Source: Macrosoma leucophasiata (lineage: Eukaryota > Arthropoda > Insecta > Lepidoptera > Hedylidae). Taken from it: a stretch of 64,000 nucleotides of DNA. The notes under the pieces are model-generated. The model worked only from the letters and a program-made list of their open reading frames with translations, was not told where the DNA came from and searched no databases. Shown here piece by piece: positions 47,543 to 58,747 of the stretch. How positions within the stretch are numbered: the stretch's first letter is position 1; each line of letters starts with the position of its first letter. The translations under genes were made by a program, and so were the position numbers. Location: contig JAWQUS010000016.1 of the NCBI GenBank assembly GCA_036365455.1, forward strand, positions 11,617,001 to 11,681,000, read 5' to 3'.

Positions 47543-50500
47543 TGTTTCCAACGGCGGACACTGAAGATATTCTACAGGGCACGTCATTAAACAGAGAGCA
47601 CGGTGTTTCTAGCAATGAGCAAGAGTTACAAGAGCAAAGCTCTACAAACTGTCAAGCGGTTAAACAAAGTACTCATCGGGAGTTAACTCTCAAAATGTTA
47701 ATCAAAGAGATGCTGCTGTGCATAGCTCTCGCTCTTGCCACCTATGGAGCACTTCACAATACGTAAGTAATTGTTATTATGAGTAGGTAGGAATCCTCTT
47801 CTTGTCGAGGGATAGTAAGCCCTACCTACTGCTACTCTGAAGTTCTGGATTCAATTAAATTTATACAATTTGGGTTTTTTACAGTTTTGGAAGTTTTAAC
47901 CTTTTGGCAAATACGGGTGTGAATTTGAGTAATTTAATGTCTGATAACTTATACCTTTAAAAAATGAAACACACTTAAAAACGCTTTTCTAGATGCCAAA
48001 TAAATAACAGTAGATCAGATATATTTATTATGTGATGGGATAAAACATTGTGCAGATAATATTATTTCATAAATCATTACATTTATCTTATTTTGATAAT
48101 AAATAACTGTGAAGGTTGCTAAGATAAATGAAGGTAAACTGAGACTATCTACCCTCATATTAATTTAATCTGCATGGGCGAGTTTATGAATACAGCAGAA
48201 TCTGTGCAACAGATCACTATGCTCATTCGGTACATTAAAAAATCCATACTAGGATGATGTTTTAATACTTGTGGTTTACCAAATGTCTGTCATATTCATG
48301 TTTAACCCTTCAAAGAATTAAAGCCGCCGCTGGCTAGACACAATTGAAAATCAATAAAATTGACATTTTTCTTGTGACTTGATGAGTTAATTCTAATTTA
48401 GTCAATATGAATAGTGTCTAACATATGGATATGTATGTATAAAGATGTATGAGTGTGTCATCCATATTTAGTTGACAAATTCCGTATATTATTATTTTTA
48501 ATTTTACAGGCCTACAAAAGTTTCCAAAGTTCCTCAAGCACTGAGATTCTTTAGCACTGACTCAATAGTGAAAGACTGGTACAGGGGACAGCTGACTAAA
48601 GCCATAGCTGACGTTAACAAGGCGGATGTGGCATTTGTTATGTATTATGCACCATGGGATGCTGAATCACAGTTTATACGTGAAGAGTTTGAAAAAGCGG
48701 CCAATATTTTAGCTGGCCGGGTAAGCTTTACTTTAATTAAACAACTTTAATTGATCACTTGTGTAGAGACACCTAATTCTAATGCTGCTCTTGTCATAAA
48801 ATTTTTTTTTCCTGCTTTATTTGCTATTGTGTTGATTATCTAGTGAATTCTATAGAATAAAATTGAAATACAATAACCTTTCTATTTGAAGTTGACTAAA
48901 AAATATGTTGTATTTTTTTATAACTATAAATTGTGTGGAACATAAATGTAATTAAATTTAATTGACTCTGATAACAACCACATTTTTAATTAACAAACTC
49001 TGATAACAGTACATTTAACATTGCAATTTTTATTTAAACAATTTCACTTTCAACTTGTATCTATAGTTCTTTGTCTATGTTTTGATGACCTATTTGCTAG
49101 TTGATGTGACCTGCACCCGGACATATTTGGATTGGATCTAGCTGTTCCTGTCTGTGTTTATTTATTTTATGTTGTGGTGGACAATAGCTATGTTTTATTA
49201 CTGCTGTCTGCATTGGCATAGATCACTTTTCACTTTACAGTGTTAGATAACACACATGGAAAACTTATCTTACAACACACCCAATGCCAAGTAAAACATA
49301 AAAAATGTATGACAAACCTGCCACTAATTGTTTCTACCATGCGTCATTTATGAAAATTCCTCTTTCTCGAAAATCTTTGAGCTAGTTACATACAGCAAGG
49401 AGTATTGATAATTACATTCAAAATAGCTCTGGATAAACAAAATTTTTTGTATAACTTTTTTTATTGTAATTTTTTTGGTATATGGTATTTGGTAAAAAAA
49501 TATTTCAACAAACAAGAGCTATCTGAGTGGCACAACAGTTAAATACGGAGAAACTATAAAAACAAAAGTATTACTTATTAGAAAATACACAATACTATAT
49601 ATACATATATAGTAATTAATACATAAACATAATTATAAATAACTACAAAAACAATAATATACATATATTTGTAGCTACACATAATTTACAAACATACTTA
49701 TTATTATATAATAAAATATACTTACACATAAATAAATAAACAATTTGGATGATGATTTCCGATAAGGATTTTTTACCGATTTGGGTATTTTTTTACTTTT
49801 ACTAATTAGTATTGCATTAATTCATTTTACAGGTTTACTTTTCAGCCATAAACTGTTGGAACCCAGGCAGTGAATGTAGACTGCAACACAATAAAATACC
49901 GATTTGGCCTATTTTAATGGTATATAGTGTTACATCAAGAGGCATACTCTATAAAGGTATTCAATTAAGTTAATTTACTTAATAAACAGTATAATAAAAA
50001 CCTAGCAATATATAATCATTGAACAATTTTTTTCTACATAGGACCTGGTAATGCCCAAAGTATGGTAAAATTTTTAGAACTTGTAATGAAACCTCTTGAG
50101 CGTATATCTTCTACAGAAGATCTAGTCAATTTACTTTCGATCTGTGATGTAAGTATAACATTTAATCAGTGCTTCTTTTCTTTTGTACTTATTCCTTTTA
50201 TATATTTTGATGTTTTGACATATTTTAGGCTGTTGCTGTAGGTTACACACCATTAACAGAGTCTTCAAGATATTACAATGTGTGGTATAATGTAGCTCTA
50301 ATGTCGCGGGAGTTTGATGTTATGGGAGAGATTTGTTTTGCAGTGGTCACTTCTGCTGATCTTTCTTCAGAATTAGGAGTGGAAACAGTCCCAAATGCAC
50401 GTATTATGCTGTGGAATGATACAAAGGTAATTACTTGTAATAATAAATATCCTATATTTTGTTTATTCCAACTTTCAATTACACCGAGATTTGAAGATAC

Positions 50501-53500
50501 CAACAGTGAAAGAGGAAATTCTTAATAAATTAAAGTCGTACTCTCGCCGCATGGAGTAACATCCCAACGAACATGCTTACAGATTGATGAAGCCCATTCG
50601 CGCCTTTAAACGCTTAAAAAGAAGAGCTCCCCATAAAAAAACTTCCTTGAAGTACTTTGTATATAGATGCGCCACTGGGCGTATACCATGCATGTCTATA
50701 CTGAAATGTCTAACCATCAGCTAAATACCCAAATGAGGCAGATTGCAGAATTAAAGGAGATAAAAAAAAAATTGTTTGCTTCGTATATTATTTTGTAATG
50801 GATGATTTCAAAAGGTTTTCATTTTTTTAAATGTTTATTTCAGGAATATAAAATGGAAAATAACCTGAGATCATGGAATGAGACATCTCTGATGCAATGG
50901 GTACTCAGTAATTTTATTCAGCCAGTGGCAAGAATTATACCAATGTGGAAGAAAGCATATAGTTTTGAGGGTTATGCTGATCGTGGTAATCCAATGTTAA
51001 TATTCTTTTCTCCATTGAACCCATTGTATGAGCAATTACCAAATTATGCTTTGGTAAGTATCTGGGATATTTAAATTGTATAATCAATATTTATTCATTA
51101 AACATGAATTCATTAATATACTATATTAAATTTGTATTTTTTTTTCAGATGAGAGAAGTAGCAATGGAATATTATAACTGCAAAAAGAATGATACTAATA
51201 ATCAATGGACTCCTGAGTTAATAAAATTACAACAAGTACAAAGATTGCTGTTTCAGCAAAAAGATTTTATGAAATTCTGTAATGAGTATAAATTTAAAAA
51301 AGCAGTGATAAAACCTGTGGTCCAGCATAAAAAGGAGGTAGTATCTCATAACTATAAATATCCCTGGAACAACATGACACAAAAAAATCAGAAAACAGTG
51401 AAAACTTTCAATTTTTTGCTGAAACAGGGCTGGGCTCTTTCGAAAATTATTGAAAGTGCTAAGGAAAACTCATTATCATGGTCTTTCGGTTTGTTAGATG
51501 AATGTAATACTATGTCACTGCCAGCCGAAAAAAGTTTCTATGAAAATTATGAGACATGCCAATCTTATGAAGAAAACCATTATCTTGAGAAGGAAACAAA
51601 AGAAGACAATGGGAAGTAAGTGAAGTTATTATTAAAACTACTTACAAAGTGGATAAGACAAAACTGCAATAAATGTAAATAAATACCTACTGGTTATACT
51701 GATTAACAGAAATATCTTGAAGCTATCAAAATATTTTTACAAAAGATTTTTTTAGATGGGTGCGATACGGGACTTCGAAAAGTGTTACACCGAATATCAC
51801 GTCCCCGTAAGTTTACTAACACGAATCACGTGACAACGAATGCACGGTACCACGAAAAACTCAGCACCGAATGCACGCGATCCCGAAAAACACCACTTCT
51901 AATTCACTATGATACGAATCACTTGAAAACGTATGCACACCATCACGAAAAACTTAGCACTGAATCCACGCGACCTCGAATAACAGAACCTCTAATTCAC
52001 TAATACGATTATTCGGGATCGCGTGCATTCGGTGCTGAGTTTTTCGCGGTACCGTGCTTTCGTTGTAAACTAACGGGGACGTGATATTCGGTGTTACACT
52101 TTTCGAAGTCCCGTATCGTACCCTTTTAATGAACTGCCACAAAATACTGTTGCATAATATAACTAATACAACAGTATAATATACGGCGTAAAATATGAGT
52201 GATTGTTTCCGCGCGGCAGAACGATTCCTTCAGTAATGTTATCAAAACATAAAAAAATTGTTTTCAAATTGAATAATAATAAAATGATAATCTTGAACCC
52301 GTGAGAAATGATAGAAATTCACTAAACGTAACATATGTACAGTCCGCCTTTATGTACCATGTTCTTCGTGCATATGAATACATAAATAATAAGCTCAATT
52401 ACACTGCCTTGTTTTTGTCTTAATCAATTTGCTGCGGGAAAACAATCTTAAAGTTTTCTAATTTTAAAATTACACCGTATTTACGTAAAAGAACAATATT
52501 TTGTACAACCATCTATATGTACCTATCAGAATGATAGAATTGCACATCACTTAAACTAATACTACAAAAAAGTGTTTTATGATTAAACTACCTATGAGAT
52601 ATTATTCAATTTGAGCTTGGCAGATGCTGGAAGGTATACCTACTCAGTTTTAATTATTGTTGTATTGTCTTCGTCACCATGTATATTTTATTAATTATAC
52701 ATTGATATAAAATGTTGGTACTTAACATGTATTAAAAATTGGTTACAGTATTGAGACAACAATGCTGCCTTTCGAAGACGATCCACTGTCCCCAGAAAAT
52801 CTAATACAAGATAATGTGAAGCATTTCTGTAAATTAATGAAGTTTGCCAGTGAACTTGGACCTCCTGTGGCCCCAGCGAGAGTTACAAATGGCAATGTAA
52901 CACATATACAGGGCCTGGCTTGCGAAACTAATTCTACTTTAACCATGATTGCTATAGACAGTGTTAGGAACCATCACTTTGCAGAGGCCCTTGGTATTGA
53001 TATCAAAAATAGGAAAGATATGACTGCTGTTGTTATATTAGACAACAAGGTATGTTGGTATATTGGATAGTAATTAATTAAGTCAGAGAATTGCGGTTGA
53101 TGATCCAATCCAAGAACCTGAACAACTATTTCCAAGGAATATTCAATATGTGTTATATCTATGTCATTTGGAAAAAGTTATCAACTATGTATCTTGGGAA
53201 AAGTTATATCGCGAGAGGCTGGATAAGCATCCCAACGCACACTCACGGTGAGCGAAAATTGCTCCGCCCCTAATCGTATGTCATGTATATTTTTTCTCAG
53301 AACGCCCTAAACCGATGATCGAACCCATAGGGTTCTCCTTAAGGCAGTTGTGTAAATTTATTTAGGCTGAGAGCCGTTTGCGCTTCCCGATTGGTCGGTG
53401 AAAGTAGAAAACAGCTGATGAAAGCCGTGGAAATACCATAAAAAGAACAGCTATGTTTTTGAAAAAGGTGTTTTAGCATCGTGAATGGACTTCCTCATAT

Positions 53501-56500
53501 TTTTTAGTGTTGATTAATTTACAATATTACATAATTAATGCAGTAAAGTATTGATTTCTTATATAATTAAAATAGGATGAAGTATGCACCATCTGCATTA
53601 ACGGTAAATTCGTGCATATATATATTTTTTATTTTATGAAATTTCAATAATTTCAGCACGAAAGTCAGCATGTTCTGTCCGGAGAGTATAGTGCCAAATC
53701 AGTGAGAGACTTTATATACAACTTCACACTGAAGAACTTGAAACGATCTCTGCGCTCACACGTGAATGATGCTTCTTACACACATTTCTTCGGCTCCAAC
53801 AGTACTACACGACCAGATGGACAAGGCGAAAACGCGGTTTACATTAAAGATCTCACTACACGAAGTTTTAGGAAATTAATGAAAAAATCTGGAACCGTAA
53901 GTAATCTTTAAGATTTATATTTTATGAACTTATGAATGATGAAGTGTTACATTTTTTAATAACACATGCAAGTACCTACATTTAGAAAAAAAAGATGAGA
54001 AGGCGATGATAGAGTTAGGAGAAGATACAGTAGAAGAATCCAATGATATACCCTTTATAAAAAAATGATTCAAATAGTAAAAAACGTAACTTTACGCCTG
54101 TAGTCCCTGTAGGAGTAGGCAGAGATGCATGCATTCAAGTATACATGCAAAAACCCACTCGCCACAACACATTCGCCGGTTACGTTTTTGCCCTTGTAAC
54201 AAGTGGCGAGTTTAACATCGTTATCTCTGATAGCTCCCGATCCGGGTATCGGACCTCAGTAGCCTGCTACCACTATGCTACTAAGTACCACTTTAATATT
54301 TTTTGAGCTGGAGCACTTTCTGGGCTCGCCGATTGCCCGGTGAAATAACCTTTTTTTTAAGTCCGTCTTAAAAAAAACCGGCGTATATAGCGTTTATTAC
54401 CGATGCAAAACAGTCCCCCATTTTTTGCGGAGTTCCCCCCGCGTGATGTTTTGTGGAGATGTGTGCGTGAAATTGTTTATGTATTTTGTTAAAGTCAACG
54501 TGTGAGTTTCGTAGTAATAGACGATTTTTGTAGTGTGAGTGTCTGTCACACGTATTTCTCTCCGCAAAAATGACAGACTGTTTTGCATCGGTAATAAACG
54601 CTATGGCTACTCCCCTCCGGTCCGCCGCGACCGGTGGGCCGAGTTGCTCTATGTCCCCTCCGGTCCGCCGCGACCGGTGGGCCGAGTTGCTCTATGTCCC
54701 CTCCGGTCCGCCGCGACCGGTGGGCCGAGTTGCTCTATGTCCCCTCCGGTCCGCCGCGACCGGTGGGCCGAGTTGCTCTATGTCCCCTCCGGTCCGCCGC
54801 GACCGGTGGGCCGAGTTGCTCTATGTCCCCTCCGGTCCGACGCGGCCGGTGGCCCGTGTTGCTCTACGTCATGGTGTTTTATCCAGTTAACCCTGGTGGG
54901 CGTGTGCGGCGGGTCGTGCAACGGGCGCGTGACGCTGGCGCTGGCGGAGGCGACGCGGCTGCTGCGCGCGTGCGGGCTGGGGGCGCGCGCCGCCCGCCTG
55001 GACGCGCGCCGCCACGACCTGCCCTGGCAGTACACGCCGCCCCGCTACCCCGCGCTCCTCGTCTTCCCGCACCACCGGTCAGGGTAACTCCGTGCCACAC
55101 ATGAATACGTTGACAACGTCGACTTGCATATTTTTTTGAAGTGAATACTTCTTTAACGTCGTTGAAACGAAAAAGCGACAGTAAAAAGAGACAAACATAT
55201 AAATTCATAAGATTTTACGTGGGAGAAAATATAAATATTAAAGCGCAACTGTCTAAATGACCCTTGTGGATCTGAACCTCGGCTCGTTCAGACCCACAGG
55301 GGTCATTCACTCGGCTCGAACGATATCGATTTAAATAAAAAGTAGATTGTATGTTTGTATTGCAGCAGCGGCAATGACGAGGCGGATAGCGTGTCATACC
55401 CTTCCACAGTGCGCATATCTGGCAGCGGGTTAGTCGCTCTGGCCCTACGAGCGTTACCGGCGCCCTCAAACCTGCGTGTGCGTCTCGCACTCTGCCATAA
55501 CGCCAAGGTATATAAGGTTTTTTTAAATTAATCTGAGAGCAACAAATTAATGAAGGATTTCCATTGATGATGAGTGAATATTGCAACCCATATCAGATTC
55601 TTAGGTTGCAGACTACTGAGGCTGGTTTGCATCATCTTACTTAAACAAATTTGTTAAAGTACCGGTTAACTCATCTCTCACATTAAGTGGCACCAATTGA
55701 AAATTGTCATATGACGTATCTGCACTGCACTTGTACAATTATGATAAAGTGAGTAACAAATATTTTAGAGTGCAAAAGCCAAACTTTTATCAAATATTTT
55801 CAATAAAGTTTTCATATATGTATGGAATACATCGAGGTGCTAAGGAGCTTGTATGAAAACGCCACTATGTCGGTTCGCCTTCAGGATCAGAACTCGAAAC
55901 CTATCCAACTACAGCGAGGAGTGATACAGGGAGATGTCATATCTCCGAAACTGTTCACCGCTGCGTTGGAAGTTGTCTTCAAGCTTCTGGACTGGAACGG
56001 ACTCGGCATCAACATTAACGGCGAGTACATCTGATTTGCAGATGATATCGTAGTCATGGCTGAGACCCTGAAAGACCTTGGCACAATGCTCAATGGCCTC
56101 AGTAGGGCCTCCCAACGAGTGGGCCTTAAAATGAACATGGACAAGACGAAGATCATGTCGAATATCCTCGTTACGCCCGCTCTCGTCATGGTCGAGGGTA
56201 CTACACTCGAAGTTGTTGACGAATATTATACATACTTGCATACTATTATACAACTTGGTAAAAACGGTCCAGTTATGTAGGTCCAACTTCGAGAAAGAGG
56301 TCAATCGCCGAATCTAACTCGGATGGGCAGCGTTCGGGAAGCTGCGTTATATCTTCTCGTCCAATTTACCGCAGTGTCTGAAGAAGAAGAAAGGTCTTTG
56401 ACCAATGTGTGTTGCCAGTGATGACATACGGAACCGAAACGTGGTCGCTCACTATGGGCCTCATAAGAAGGCTCAAGGTCACTCAGAGAGCAATGGAGAG

Positions 56501-58747
56501 GGCTATGCTCGGAGTTTCTCTGCGAGATCGAATCAGAAATGAGGAGATCCGCATGAGAACCAAAGTAACCGACATAGTCCACCGAATAGCGAAACTCAAG
56601 TGGCAGTGGGCAGGGCACATAGCTCGCAGAACTGACGGCCGTTGGGGCAGAAGAGTTCTGGAGTGGCGACCGCGTACCGGAAGACGAAGCGTAGGCAGGC
56701 CCCCCACGAGGTAGATTGACGACCTGGTGAAGGTCGCGGGAAATCGCTGCATGAGGGCGGCCCAGGACCGTTCGTTGTGGCTTTCTTTGGGGGAGGCCTT
56801 TGTTCAGCAATGGACGTCTTTTGGCTGAAATGATGATGATGATGATGATATGTATGGCACCGTAATAACTTTCACAGAGACAAAACAACTAGGGTCTCAG
56901 GGGTGGCAACACATCTGCATTTTACCTCTGGTCTATGTGTGAGTCAATTCTATAGGCTGCAGTCATCACTTAACATCAATGTGAACTGCATGCTTGTTTC
57001 CTTCATTACATAAAGAAAAAAAAATCCGACTAGGAGTGCCAAACTTTCGCGCTGTTTTATATTTTGGAATAGTATACTCGTACATCAGAGGTTCCCAAAC
57101 AATTTTTTTCTTGTGGACCCCTTTCAATTTTTTTTCTGGTTTCGGTGGATCCTTGCTGCATTTATATCACATTTACGCCTACGTAGACTCCCATCAAGTG
57201 TTCCATGGACCCTAGTGGGTATACATTTTAAATTCGTTTTCAAAATTGTTTCAGTGATTGGTATATAATATTAAATCATAGAATGCATAATATAATAATA
57301 TATCATAGAATGGATAATGGCAGTTAAACAAATAAAAAGCTATTTGGCTGGCTATAATATTAATATAGAGATATGACATGCAATGCTAGCCAGTTATGTA
57401 AACATACAGCTTGTCCTGTGTATGAGTCACTACAGATCAGATAGTGATAAGTGACAATTTATAAAATAAAGGGTAATCGGCTCTTGCATTAATCATATTG
57501 TTTCAATCTCATTGCTTCGATTCGATAAATACGAAATTTTGTTTCTATACAAAAAAATATTAATATTCTTTGTCATGTTAATAGACTGTCGAGTTCATAT
57601 ATTATTGTCTGGAATTGTATGCACAACATTTCCCCAACAATGAACCAACGTGGATTGTAAAAGTATATGGGAACTTTGTAGAAGCTACAAAGTTCCCATA
57701 TTCTTTTACTGGGATAAAAAAGTTATTTATATGCTTTGTGTGTGAAATCCCTGTATTCATATTCATGCATGTATTAACCAGTGTTGTTAGGGATGCAAAC
57801 ATTCGACATGCAGATACGGATTTTTTTAAAGGTTCACATCCGCGGAGGCGGATGTAGATTTCAAAACATATTTAAGATATTTCAGTTATTAAAAAAACAG
57901 TAATAAATAAAACTCGAAATAATATAACTATGTTTTATTTAATCGAAAGTTGGATGAAAAATCTGAGAGAAATGATAGTTAGTTACAGGATTTAAAAATT
58001 GGTACCGAGTGCAAAATAATTTAAATACCAGGAAATGTTCTTTAGGTTCATAAGATAATATTTCAAAGCGTGTACCGTATACATTGAATTTTTTTTCCTG
58101 TACAATGCTTGCTATGATCCTTTAGTGACAATGTATGCGAACCAGTGGCAACAAAATCATTTAACATCTTGAAAAAAACATTTTTTTTTTCTTCGTGACA
58201 TCTTTGAACAATGTGTGCTTAAAGCGAAAATGTAAATTAAATAATCAATCCTCATCATTTTAGGCAAAAGACGCCCACTCCTGGACAAAAGCTTTCCTCA
58301 AAGATTGCCGCAACGAATGGTCCTGCTACCGGGCAATGTCGTCGATCCACCACGTGGGGGCCTCCTTAATCAAATATCTATAGACCAACTTTGTCATTAC
58401 ATTCAATGTTACGTATACAGTGTTGTGTTGTCTTTCAGATAATACTGGAGAAGAAAACGTGTTTAAGAGATATGAGGGAACACATCACAACAGTTATCGG
58501 TCGCAATCTGAAATATTGGCGCCGAACGAAAATAAGAGAACTGAGAGACTCTTTATTTAAAAGATTGCAACATTTACACAGAGTCTCCTTGTATTTAAGT
58601 CTACTTCACGTAACTGATCTCAATGAACATAGTGATAAACAAGTGTTACTTTTGAATTCACTCGATGAATTATCGAATGACTGGCATATAGACGTGTCTT
58701 CGGTGTTAAGCAAAAATGTTACAGTCCCAGCAATAAGAGCAAGATGA
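47542..58747 (+). CDS. TXNDC11: TXNDC11 homologue (thioredoxin domain-containing protein 11)
   Basis: ER membrane protein with thioredoxin-like domains; the vertebrate protein has been linked to DUOX maturation and ER protein quality control. Exons: 47542-47762, 48510-48720, 49833-49956, 50042-50148, 50229-50426, 50844-51053, 51149-51615, 52749-53049, 53657-53896, 54887-55077, 55366-55507, 58439-58747 (stop TGA). The phases chain to 906 residues. A membrane segment lies at about 52-70. The first thioredoxin-like domain has YYAPWDAES at about 119-127 with no cysteine at the usual site, then FSAINCWNPGSECR and an IPIWP cis-proline equivalent. HVLSGEYSAKSVRDFIYNF and DLPWQYTPPRYPALLVFP match the second half of the family. 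The expected CxxC of the later domain appears as CGGSC (700-704). The C-terminal exon is Lys/Arg/Leu-rich, probably helical. The MITE family, a foldback element and an RTE pseudogene lie in its introns. Confidence 0.92.
51758..52123. mobile_element. Foldback element with repeated CACGAA phrases
   Basis: The outer arms (51758-51890 and 51990-52123) are reverse complements, starting GGGTGCGATACGGGACTTCG. The interior carries repeated phrases such as ACGAATCAC, CACGAAAAACT and ACCGAATGCACGCGA, so the hairpin contains an internal direct duplication as well. It lies in a TXNDC11 intron. No coding capacity. Confidence 0.85.
54085..54300 (-). repeat. tRNA-derived SINE
   Basis: On the minus strand it starts with an A-box-like GTAGCATAGTGGTAG and a B-box-like GGTCCGATACCC, followed by a body with CTCGCCACTTGTTACAAGGG and a 3' portion GGGACTACAGGCGTAAAG. 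Truncated relative at 28155-28310; a related head is seen at 31955-32141. Confidence 0.8.
54370..54869. mobile_element. MITE, GTTGCTCTATG family, copy 3 with amplified end
   Basis: An inverted left part (TTTATTACCGATGCAAAACA) and right part (TGTTTTGCATCGGTAATAAA) flank the interior shared with copies 1 and 2. The right end, from 54612, is amplified as six tandem 43-base units (starts 54612, 54655, 54698, 54741, 54784, 54827). The first five look identical and the sixth is diverged. The array stops 17 bases before the acceptor of the TXNDC11 exon at 54887. Confidence 0.88.
55822..56840 (+). pseudogene. RTE-type LINE reverse transcriptase remnant
   Basis: Lies in the last TXNDC11 intron, same strand as the gene. 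Reverse transcriptase landmarks: LYENATMSVRLQDQNSKPIQ, GVIQGDVISPKLFTAALE and FADDIVVMAETL (the catalytic Asp pair). A stop directly precedes FADD where a few residues of the family are missing. The frame is lost after about 56280 and resumes at 56409-56714 with MTYGTETWSLTMGL and LKWQWAGHIARRTDGRWGRR, then reaches the 3' end WTSFG and a (GATGAT)n tail. It is 5'-truncated and inactive. Confidence 0.9.
56890..57005 (+). repeat. Tail fragment of the GGTGGTAGAGC repeat
   Basis: Contains GGTGGCAACACATCTGCATT and CACTTAACATCAATGTGAAC, matching the 3' part of the copy at 61443-61720. Confidence 0.6.
57657..57709. repeat. Short near-perfect hairpin in TXNDC11 intron
   Basis: Arms GTAAAAGTATATGGGAACTT... 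and its reverse complement, each 25 bases with one or two mismatches, around a 3-base AAG loop. Confidence 0.8.

Noticed and set aside
54539..55104. Long open frames of 150-180 codons on the plus strand across the 43-bp array
   Set aside because: They come from the GC-rich tandem repeat (43 bp is not a multiple of three, so all frames stay open) and only their 3' part overlaps the real exon.
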